DNA of 6,305 nucleotides. Origin: Pirellulaceae bacterium (GTDB taxonomy: Bacteria > Planctomycetota > Planctomycetia > Pirellulales > Pirellulaceae). The DNA is taken from positions 1 through 6,305 of the forward strand of contig JASLRF010000351.1 of assembly GCA_030744095.1 (NCBI GenBank), in the 5' to 3' direction. The notes under the pieces were generated by a model. It was given only the letters and a program-made list of their open reading frames with translations. It was not told the origin of the DNA and ran no database searches. Positions 1-6,168 of the stretch are shown piece by piece. Both the position numbers and the translations under genes were made by a program. Positions within the stretch are counted from its first letter, which is position 1; every line of letters starts with the position of its first letter.

Positions 1-83
1 GCCACAACAACTGTGGATTTCTCACGCTGGATCGGCGGAACCTTGCAGAGTCGCACGGCCGTAGGCCACGGGTCTAAAACCTA

Positions 84-1373
84 CTACTTCCAGACCGCTT
101 CGGTAGAAGCGGAGTAGTCTCCATATGCTTCATGCAACCGGGCCGAAGTGACTTGTCTCTTGTGGATCCAGACGCGGTAGTCCAGTCGCAGAGGTTTCCC
201 CGGCAGAAACGTCTGCGGTTCGATGCCGGGCCAACCGACGCAAAGCGGGCCGTAGTGGCGGGTGAGCCAAGTCGGCGGAAAGTCCGGATGCTTGGGATGG
301 ACCAACAGAGCCGCGCCGCTCGCCGCTTCCGCGCTGCCGAACTCTGCTGTCAAATCGGCCCATGCCAGAGGCGTGTCGGGCAAGTCCCGGTCAGTGCGTC
401 CGTTCGGTACGGTGATCATCGTACTTTGGCGCGAGCGCGGTGCGAAGCGAATCGTCAGTCCGCCGTAGCTCTTACCTTCGGCACCTCGCAACGTCACCGG
501 TTGATCCGTGGGAATCCAAGTTAGAGAAATATCGATCGCGCGTGCGTCGTCGGACGCTTTGAAGACTCGCAGCCAAACACGTTCAATCATCACCTGCTTG
601 TCGCCAACAAACCAACCATTCTCGACGGCCATCACCGAGGCGAGCGGGCCCGATTCACGGTGGATCCAGCGAACAAACTTTTGGTGGATCTTGCGAGACA
701 TCCACAAGTCATACTCCTGCCCACCAACGCCAACATGCGGCCAGGTCCAGAAAATGCCGTGATGGTGATAATGATCCTTGGGAAAGTCAGCAGTAAGCAC
801 TTCGCCGTTGAGTCCCCACACCGGATGAATGTAGCAAGCCCGCTTACGCCGATGGTCGTTCTCGGGAACATCCTTGTTCACAACTTCACCGTGGTTGTAG
901 ACCAGTACCGGTCGTTCGCCTTCCCAGAGCCCGAGCGACGTCTCGCTCGTCTCGCGGTATTCAAATGGTCCGCCAACGCGCTTTGCCGACACAACCGCCT
1001 CGAGGCGGAACCGGCGCTGATCGCGTGCACCGTCTCGTGGTGGAATGACGGCAAGCAGCTCTCCGCCTTCGAGTTTGGCTGAGCCGTCGTCTGCAGCCAG
1101 TGCGACGAATTGGACAGGCACCGTTGCCTGTGGATGATCAACCTCGGCGAGTTGCCATATCTTGTTCCTCGCAACTTTCGCATCTTGTGGCAGCGGAATC
1201 GCTACATGCAGGACACGATTACTGGTAGACGCAACGAGAGTTATCGCTGGTTGACCGTCGCCTCCGGTGTCGCAGGAAGTCACGTTTGCCGTGATCGTCT
1301 GGGCGAACAGAGGAGACAAAGAGCAACCAACCATCAAGGCGGTGGCGATACCAAACTGTTGCCCGCGGTTCAT
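84..1373 (-). CDS. Secreted DUF6807 family ('PmoA'-like) protein
   Basis: Exported protein of 429 residues, recognised as DUF6807. Databases often call this family 'methane oxygenase PmoA', but it has none of the membrane helices of real PmoA. The biochemical role is unknown; relatives often sit near carbohydrate genes. A signal peptide covers about residues 1-24 (hydrophobic 8-23, likely cleavage LFA|Q). Gly16-Cys17 within it is a weak lipobox alternative. Family hallmarks are VYNHG (158-162), YIHPVWG (181-187), the histidine-rich DHYHHHGIFW (200-209), KSYGGL (301-306), HPDFPPTW (362-369) and a C-terminal PGKPLRLDYRVWIH (391-404). The HYHHHG cluster could bind a metal or form an active site; that is inference. 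The ATG has GGAG six bases upstream (1380-1383). It lies 176 bases downstream of the corrinoid gene on the same strand and may be co-transcribed. The length suits an intact family member; function is uncertain. Confidence 0.9.
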   Translation of the reverse strand: MNRGQQFGIATALMVGCSLSPLFAQTITANVTSCDTGGDGQPAITLVASTSNRVLHVAIPLPQDAKVARNKIWQLAEVDHPQATVPVQFVALAADDGSAKLEGGELLAVIPPRDGARDQRRFRLEAVVSAKRVGGPFEYRETSETSLGLWEGERPVLVYNHGEVVNKDVPENDHRRKRACYIHPVWGLNGEVLTADFPKDHYHHHGIFWTWPHVGVGGQEYDLWMSRKIHQKFVRWIHRESGPLASVMAVENGWFVGDKQVMIERVWLRVFKASDDARAIDISLTWIPTDQPVTLRGAEGKSYGGLTIRFAPRSRQSTMITVPNGRTDRDLPDTPLAWADLTAEFGSAEAASGAALLVHPKHPDFPPTWLTRHYGPLCVGWPGIEPQTFLPGKPLRLDYRVWIHKRQVTSARLHEAYGDYSASTEAVWK

Positions 1374-1549
1374 CTTTCACTCCAATTCTTCAAGTTCGAT
1401 TCACTCCCACGGCACAGGGCCGGATGTTGTCAGAACGGTCAAGAGAGGTGCTCAATGAGAGCTGACCAGGGGTACACGAAGCGTATCGCTCTAATGTCGC
1501 CGAAGCGGAAGAACTGAAGCGGCACATGAACCTAAGCGACCGAGCGAAG

Positions 1550-2197
1550 CTAAGCGACGCAAAGTTCCCGGGCCACAGTAACTGCAGCGCTGGCATTGTT
1601 GCTGTAACCGGCAGCACCAATCGAATCAGCGAATTGCTGAGTTACCGGCGCACCTCCAATCATCACTTTGCACTGCGCTTCCAGCCCGGCTTCGCGGACT
1701 GCCTCGACGACTGCTTTCATTCCGGTCATGGTTGTCGTCAACAGAGCTGACACGGCGATGATGTTGGCACCACTCTCCTTGGCTTGGGAAACAAACTTCT
1801 CGGGTGCGATGTCAACGCCTAAGTCAATGACCTCGAACCCGCCGCCTTCAAGCATCGACGCCACCAATCCCTTGCCGATGTCGTGCAGATCCCCTTTGAC
1901 TGTGCCGATCACTACGCGGCCAACTGGCTCGACGCCCTTCTCCGCTAACAATGGCCGCAGTATTTCCAAGGCACCCTTCATCGCGCGACCAGCGATCAGC
2001 AACTCGGGAACGAAGTACTCGTTATTTTCGAACCGCCGACCGACTTCATCCATCGCTGGGATCATTTGGCCGGTGACCAGATCCTGTGGCTCGACTTCCG
2101 CAGCAAGCGCCGCTTGAGTTACTTCGACTGCCGTCTTGGCATCCCCGGTAAGAACTGCATCGTACAGTTTCGACACGTCAGGTGTAGCATCAGGCAT
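1550..2197 (-). CDS. Corrinoid (B12-binding) protein of a methyltransferase system
   Basis: Cytosolic corrinoid protein of 215 residues, of the MtaC/MtbC/MttC type. It carries a methyl group on the cobalt of a bound cobamide between a substrate methyltransferase and an acceptor-side methyltransferase. Residues about 5-88 form the helical cap domain, with the typical EVGRRFENNEYFVPELL stretch (51-67). Residues about 93-215 form the Rossmann-like B12 domain. The cobalamin motif is complete: DLHDIG (103-108), in which His105 is the expected lower axial cobalt ligand, then SALL (150-153) and GGAPVT (181-186). Length is normal for the family. The ATG has AGGAG five bases upstream (2203-2207). The probable partner, the URO-D-type methyltransferase, is 161 bases upstream on the same strand. 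A separate promoter and a tandem repeat lie in that spacer, so this gene may be tuned independently. The substrate cannot be read from the sequence. Confidence 0.95.
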   Translation of the reverse strand: MPDATPDVSKLYDAVLTGDAKTAVEVTQAALAAEVEPQDLVTGQMIPAMDEVGRRFENNEYFVPELLIAGRAMKGALEILRPLLAEKGVEPVGRVVIGTVKGDLHDIGKGLVASMLEGGGFEVIDLGVDIAPEKFVSQAKESGANIIAVSALLTTTMTGMKAVVEAVREAGLEAQCKVMIGGAPVTQQFADSIGAAGYSNNASAAVTVARELCVA

Positions 2198-2230
2198 GGT
2201 AGCTCCTGTACTCGATCGTAAGATCTAGCT

Positions 2231-2310
2231 CCTCGAATGATTGTTGGTTAGCGTAATGACTTCCTGGTTCGTGTAGTGACTTCCTGGTTCGTGTAGTGAC
2301 TTCTTGGTTG
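2231..2310. repeat. 20-bp tandem direct repeat in the spacer before the corrinoid gene
   Basis: Three well-conserved consecutive 20-base units occupy 2251-2270, 2271-2290 and 2291-2310. The plus-strand consensus is GTGTAGTGACTTCCTGGTTC. The first differs from the second at two positions and the third differs at two. A fourth, degenerate unit with a small indel lies at 2231-2250, and the first bases of another (GAGTAA) begin at 2311. The period is not a multiple of three, and the spacer lies outside both genes, so this is not a protein repeat. On the transcribed (minus) strand two units contain AGGAAG, resembling a ribosome binding site, and one contains AAGAAG. The repeats end 33 bases before the corrinoid start codon. 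Confidence 0.9.
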
Positions 2311-2342
2311 GAGTAACGTGCGCCTCGCTGTTTGCATTCAAT

Positions 2343-2372
2343 GTTATACCTGGAATCGCTACACATTTTCAA
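2343..2372 (-). promoter_or_regulatory. Putative sigma70-like promoter for the corrinoid gene
   Basis: On the minus strand, TTGAAA (2372-2367) and TATAAC (2348-2343) are separated by 18 bases; each hexamer matches the bacterial consensus at five of six positions. The -35 element lies in the last codons of the methyltransferase gene. Transcription from here would start near 2336 and give a leader of about 140 bases carrying the 20-bp tandem repeats before the corrinoid ATG. This is pattern matching only; promoter rules in planctomycetes are less well defined than in E. coli. Confidence 0.45.
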
Positions 2373-3498
2373 TTGGATAAGTTCCCGAGACGAGCGCTTC
2401 GTCGTACATGGCGTGCACATTTTCGGGGGGGACTTCGCGTTGGATGTTGTGTACAGCGCACAGCACGTAGCCACCGCCGGGCGCCAGTGTGCGAATGCGG
2501 TCGCGCACTTCGCGTCGCACGTCTTCGGCCGACCCGCGACACATCACTTGCTGCGTATCGATCCCGCCCCAAAATGCGATGCGGTCACCAAAATTTCTTT
2601 TTAGTATCGCCGGGTCCATCCCTGCCGCGTTGACCTGGACCGGGTTCAATGCATCGACGCCCAATTCAATGAAGTCCTCGACCATCGACACGACCGAGCC
2701 GCAACTGTGGTACAGGACCTTTGCCGGGCGATACTGCTTCAGCAAATCAAAGATGCGTTGCTGGTAAGGGATGATCTGTTTCTCATACATCTCGCGACGT
2801 ACCATCGGCCCGTTTTGATAAGCGACATCGTCTCCATACAGGATGATGTCGAGGTTATCGCCTACCGCATCGAGCATCCGCTTGGACATCCGCAGCCACA
2901 GCCCCGTGATCTTGTCCATCAGCGATTCATAGAACTCGAGGTTGCCGGCCAGATCTAACATCCAACTCTCGTAGCCTCGCATCCATTGGGCGAGGTGCAA
3001 CGGTCCAACGGGAAGGCTCAAGACCGTTGCACAATCTGTCTCGTTGCGCAGCCGTGCAGCGGCCTCGCTCAACCCTTGCGTGTAACCTGGGTCTTCGGGG
3101 TCCGGCCAAGGATAGCTTTCCAAGTCGTCCAGCGTCCGATCGCCGTCAAGTGGATTGACGGTATCCATGAAATGCCCTTGGGGATCGGGTTGCTCGCGGA
3201 CCACGCCCCATTCGTCCTTGTAACCACCGTCCGGCGTTCGCCCGGTCGGTCGACTGTTACCCAGCAGCGGCAGACTTCGCGTGTCGATGTCGTAACGCTC
3301 GAGAATCTCTTCGTCGATTTCAGGGATCATCGAGCGTAGGCTCAGGACTTTTGCCGGACCCTCAAGTCCGTGAAATGCCTTGAGCTTCTCGTAGGCGCCC
3401 ACATTGATCGACGTAGCCAATGTTCCACCCAGATCAAGTGGAACTCGATCGGGCTCTTCATGGTTGAGTGCTGCCAAGATACGCTCGCGATGATTCAC
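2359..3498 (-). CDS. Uroporphyrinogen decarboxylase-type (MtaA/MtbA/CmuC-like) methyltransferase
   Basis: Cytosolic TIM-barrel protein of 379 residues in the URO-D superfamily, most like the branch that works with corrinoid proteins rather than the haem-pathway HemE. It probably transfers a methyl group between the neighbouring corrinoid protein and a thiol or similar acceptor. It begins NHRERILAALNHEEPDRVP (2-20), the usual opening of this branch. It contains GDD (222-224), HSCG (264-267), NPVQ (285-288), FWGGIDTQ (309-316) and CAVHNIQ (347-353) followed by VPPENV. His264, Cys266 and Cys347 form an H-x-C...C pattern matching the zinc site of MtaA/MtbA enzymes, which argues for methyl transfer. 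The GTG start is preferred because AGGAG lies seven bases upstream and the family N-terminus begins exactly there. An in-frame TTG at 3516 would lie upstream of that site. The acceptor and substrate are unknown. Confidence 0.92.
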   Translation of the reverse strand: MNHRERILAALNHEEPDRVPLDLGGTLATSINVGAYEKLKAFHGLEGPAKVLSLRSMIPEIDEEILERYDIDTRSLPLLGNSRPTGRTPDGGYKDEWGVVREQPDPQGHFMDTVNPLDGDRTLDDLESYPWPDPEDPGYTQGLSEAAARLRNETDCATVLSLPVGPLHLAQWMRGYESWMLDLAGNLEFYESLMDKITGLWLRMSKRMLDAVGDNLDIILYGDDVAYQNGPMVRREMYEKQIIPYQQRIFDLLKQYRPAKVLYHSCGSVVSMVEDFIELGVDALNPVQVNAAGMDPAILKRNFGDRIAFWGGIDTQQVMCRGSAEDVRREVRDRIRTLAPGGGYVLCAVHNIQREVPPENVHAMYDEALVSGTYPIENV

Positions 3499-3505
3499 GC
3501 TGCAA

Positions 3506-3510
3506 CTCCT
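3506..3510 (-). promoter_or_regulatory. Ribosome binding site fixing the methyltransferase start
   Basis: AGGAG on the minus strand lies seven bases before the GTG at 3498. It overlaps the TAG stop (3511-3509) of the small ORF upstream. The site lies inside the longer TTG-started reading of the frame (from 3516), which is why GTG is chosen as the start. Confidence 0.75.
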
Positions 3511-3646
3511 AAGCAAGTCTCAAAGGGTCCGGAGTCTTTTGCTGTATGTTGACTTCGCCGTATAACGCTTCGAGCTTCTCGCGGAACGCTTTGGAGTCTT
3601 TCCAGATCTTGCCGAGCTCGTGGCCCGTGACGAACAAGTGCTTCAT
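3509..3646 (-). CDS. Possible small ORF or gene remnant, 45 codons, upstream of the methyltransferase
   Basis: An ATG-to-TAG frame encoding a 45-residue peptide that starts MKHLFVTGHELGKIW and ends TPDPLRLA. I do not recognise it. Its middle (about residues 17-31) is charged and helix-like. The tail, roughly REKLEALYGEV then KTPDP, faintly recalls the C-terminal end of planctomycete sulfatases, which would make it a gene remnant; that resemblance is weak. The stop overlaps the AGGAG of the methyltransferase, an arrangement seen in translational coupling or leader peptides. No good ribosome binding site precedes its ATG, and the frame is closed by a TGA 18 bases upstream. It may be real, a remnant, or chance. 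Confidence 0.3.
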   Translation of the reverse strand: MKHLFVTGHELGKIWKDSKAFREKLEALYGEVNIQQKTPDPLRLA

Positions 3647-4180
3647 TCTTTGAAGTCGATGTCAAACTACCTGCCCAGTCGAACTTGCGTTTTTGACTCC
3701 ATTCATACGCAACAATGATTACCCACTTTACTACACATCTCTGTTGGAAACTAGTCGCAATGTATTGACGCGTAAGTGTTTCCCGTCTAACATCTTAACC
3801 AGACAATTTCGGTTTAGTTTAGTCTCCTTATGGTCGGAAACTTGTCGTACATGAGTCAAGTTCTAGCGACAGGCACCGACCGCAGGTTGGTCGGGGAGCG
3901 GGTTAACAAAACCGAGCGGTAGTTCGAATTGGCTCGAGGCCCTGCCTCGTTAGTGTCTTTCCAGCAACGATGACCCAACTGGCCCAAATTCTCAGGAGTT
4001 GATTTCTCCAATGGAATCCCGCCTTTGGTTGCCCACCACAGATTCGCACATCGGATGACTAGCGACTTTCGGCACAACACTCAAAACGGCCTTGAAGAGA
4101 GTGGCTTGACCGTCGATCGTCTGCTCCGACCGTAGTTAGCCCCCTACAGGATTGAAACAAATTCCCCAGGAGTCATTCGG
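3647..4180. other. Divergent intergenic region (534 bases)
   Basis: This region separates the minus-strand methyltransferase group from the plus-strand haem protein group, so it should hold promoters for both. I see no intact gene. The 74-codon minus-strand frame at 3856-4080 has no family resemblance. Contents that can be pointed to are a plus-strand promoter-like pair at 3765-3793, a near-identical 12-base direct repeat at 3746-3757 and 3836-3847, a 6-bp hairpin at 3876-3894, and a plus-strand frame from 3851 to 4135 broken by only two stops. No minus-strand promoter of comparable quality was found. Confidence 0.7.
3765..3793 (+). promoter_or_regulatory. Weak sigma70-like promoter candidate toward the haem protein gene
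   Basis: TTGACG (3765-3770) and TAACAT (3788-3793) are 17 bases apart, matching the consensus at five and four of six positions. If used, it would leave a leader of about 380 bases before the ATG at 4181, which is long, so a closer, less recognisable promoter is equally possible. Confidence 0.28.
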
Positions 4181-6076
4181 ATGTACCGGACATCTAATGG
4201 TATTAACCGCGCGATGGTCGTCTGGTCTACGTTCACACTTCTTGCTACGGCATCACTTGTGCACGTGGTTCCTTGCGCCTTCGCAGTCGATCTGGCTGGG
4301 ACAGTGGCGGCAACCAGAAACGCTGATCGCAGTCCATTGCAACTCGCTGTCTCGCCGGATGGGAAACGCGTGTTTACGGCCAATCGTACTGCCAACAGCA
4401 TCTCCATCATTGATGTTGCTTCTCGCCAAGTGACTGGCGAGATAACGGTCGGCGCGGGACCAAACGGCGTCGCTGTCAACCCCGGTGGGAATACCGTCTA
4501 TGTGGCAAATCGCCTGGACGACACGGTCTCGGTAGTGGATGTGGCCACCGCAAAGGCCACACATCAAATCGCGGTCGCCAATCAGCCTTACGATATTATC
4601 GTTGGCAACGACGGTGCGGTTTACGTTACCTGCGTTGGCAAAGACGAAGTAGTGCAAATAATCGACGGCGGGACAGGCACCGTCAGGCAAACCATTCCCG
4701 TCGATCAGAACCCGAGGCATTTGGCGCTGTCGGCCGACGAGAAGACGTTGTTGGTCACCTGCGATGTATACGACACGACGCGGTATCTCGATGTGATCGA
4801 TCTGCCGAGCGGAAAAGTTCGCCAGCGTATCCCGCTGGATATGGTCAGCACCATTCGCGGCGTTGCGTTCGTGCGGCCGGACGTAGTCATGGTGGCGCAT
4901 GTCAACCCGAACCCTTTCGCCCCGCTGACTCAAGTCCAGCAGGGGTGGGTCAACACCAACGGGATCACGCTCGTCTTCCTCTCTGACGAGAAGCCACAGA
5001 CAGTCGGGCTACTGTTCGACGAAGTCACACGATATTACTCCAACCCGTATGACATCGCGATCACGCCGGACGGAAAACTCGCGTATGTGACCTGTGGCGG
5101 GGCCGACCAGGTACTTGTGGTGGACGTCACCAAAGCGATCAACCTGATCAACAAAACACCGATTGAGAAACGTCCCCTTCTCCGCAACACACTCAGTGTC
5201 AGCCGGCAGTTTGTTGCTGCACAGATCCCGGTCGGAGTGAATCCCTATGGAATCGTCATGGCCCCAGACGGCAAGTTCGTCTTCGTCGCTAACCATCTGG
5301 GCAACACGGTTTCGATCATCAATGCGAGGTCGCAGCAAGTCGAAGCCGTGGTCGACGTGGGCCACAAAACGGAAATGAGCCAATTGCGTCGCGGCGAGAT
5401 CCTGTTCAATGCGGCAAGCCTCTGTTTCCAAGGCCAGTTCTCCTGCGCGAGCTGTCATCCCGAAGCACACACCACGGGATTGAATTGGGACTTGGAGGAC
5501 GATGGGCTGGGCAACGTGAAGAACATCAAGACCTTTCGAGGTGTGGCAGATACCGGCCCATTCCGCTGGCAAGGCGAGGCGTTGACGATCGGTGACAACG
5601 AGTGCAGCCCGACGGTGACGGGAGCCATGCGTGGGCAGGCGCTGAGCGAAAGCGACCTGCGAGCGCTGGAGGCCTACGCCACCAACGTACCTTTGCTTCC
5701 CAACCCTTACCACGACAAAGACGGCGCGATTTCCGCGGCAGCCGAGCGAGGCAGGGCCATCTTTGAGGGCAAGGCTTCTTGCGATCGGTGCCACAAAGGG
5801 CCAGCGTTAACAATCGGCAAACGTCGTTTCGTCGACACGGGTGAAGGGCGTTATGACACGATCGAACTGAGCACGGGAACAAAGATCTTCCCCACGCAGT
5901 TTGACGTGCCGCATTTACTGGGTGCTTGGGACAGCGCTCCATATTTGCACGACGGGCGCGCCAAGACGTTGCGCGAAGTCTTCACAAAGCACAATCCCAA
6001 CGACAAGCACGGCAAGACGTCCGGACTTTCTGCACAAGAGCTGAACGATCTGATCGAGTATTTGAAGACGCTTTAG
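4181..6076 (+). CDS. Secreted YVTN beta-propeller fused to tandem c-type haem (CCP/MauG-like) domains
   Basis: Exported fusion protein of 631 residues. A signal peptide spans about 1-35 (hydrophobic 12-35, likely cleavage AFA|V). Residues about 38-395 are YVTN/NHL-like propeller repeats, with blade motifs such as SPDGKRVFTAN (58-68), GGNTVYVAN (102-110), TPDGKLAYVTC (295-305) and APDGKFVFVAN (361-371). Residues about 400-631 hold two c-type haem sites: CASCH (422-426) and CDRCH (534-538). The C-terminal part contains APYLHDGRAKTL (586-597) and a final HGKTSGLS...LIEYL stretch, typical of planctomycete cytochrome c peroxidase/MauG-related proteins. It probably performs periplasmic electron transfer or oxidation; peroxidase activity is unproven. 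The haem motifs are only 112 residues apart, shorter than in classical di-haem peroxidases. AGGAG (4168-4172) lies eight bases before the ATG. A probable ThuA-like gene follows 92 bases downstream on the same strand. Confidence 0.92.
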   Translation: MYRTSNGINRAMVVWSTFTLLATASLVHVVPCAFAVDLAGTVAATRNADRSPLQLAVSPDGKRVFTANRTANSISIIDVASRQVTGEITVGAGPNGVAVNPGGNTVYVANRLDDTVSVVDVATAKATHQIAVANQPYDIIVGNDGAVYVTCVGKDEVVQIIDGGTGTVRQTIPVDQNPRHLALSADEKTLLVTCDVYDTTRYLDVIDLPSGKVRQRIPLDMVSTIRGVAFVRPDVVMVAHVNPNPFAPLTQVQQGWVNTNGITLVFLSDEKPQTVGLLFDEVTRYYSNPYDIAITPDGKLAYVTCGGADQVLVVDVTKAINLINKTPIEKRPLLRNTLSVSRQFVAAQIPVGVNPYGIVMAPDGKFVFVANHLGNTVSIINARSQQVEAVVDVGHKTEMSQLRRGEILFNAASLCFQGQFSCASCHPEAHTTGLNWDLEDDGLGNVKNIKTFRGVADTGPFRWQGEALTIGDNECSPTVTGAMRGQALSESDLRALEAYATNVPLLPNPYHDKDGAISAAAERGRAIFEGKASCDRCHKGPALTIGKRRFVDTGEGRYDTIELSTGTKIFPTQFDVPHLLGAWDSAPYLHDGRAKTLREVFTKHNPNDKHGKTSGLSAQELNDLIEYLKTL

Positions 6077-6155
6077 CAGCCTGTTGGTTTTCATGCATTG
6101 AGCACTTATAGGCCGCGAACAAGTAACCGTCTACTCGACAACTGACGATAACTTT

Positions 6156-6160
6156 GGGAG
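6156..6160 (+). promoter_or_regulatory. Ribosome binding site supporting a GTG start
   Basis: GGGAG lies eight bases before the GTG at 6169. It supports that start over the internal ATG at 6184, which would lose the twin-arginine pair. Confidence 0.6.
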
Positions 6161-6168
6161 AAACAGCC

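Noticed and set aside
2..16. CCACA/TGTGG hairpin past the DUF6807 stop, considered as its terminator
   Set aside because: Short stem with no T-run on the minus strand; the context beyond the window edge is missing.
1390..1527. Minus-strand 45-codon frame between the corrinoid and DUF6807 genes
   Set aside because: No ribosome binding site, Ser/Arg-rich composition without a recognisable pattern, and it simply fills the spacer.
2190..2474. Minus-strand frame running through the end of the methyltransferase gene and the tandem repeat
   Set aside because: It overlaps a well-supported gene in another frame and the 20-base repeat shifts frame in it, so it is a shadow.
3876..3894. CCGACC/GGTCGG hairpin with a 7-base loop, considered as a terminator
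   Set aside because: No T-run follows on either strand and no gene ends nearby.
3856..4080. Minus-strand 74-codon frame in the divergent region
   Set aside because: No family resemblance and no convincing ribosome binding site; treated as part of the possible degenerate sequence.
4151..4158. ATTGAAAC, the typical end of many CRISPR repeats, just before the haem protein gene
   Set aside because: It occurs once, with no second copy or regular spacing nearby and no cas genes.
4253..4933. 226-codon minus-strand frame opposite the haem protein gene
   Set aside because: It lies entirely antisense to a well-supported gene and shows no domain pattern of its own.
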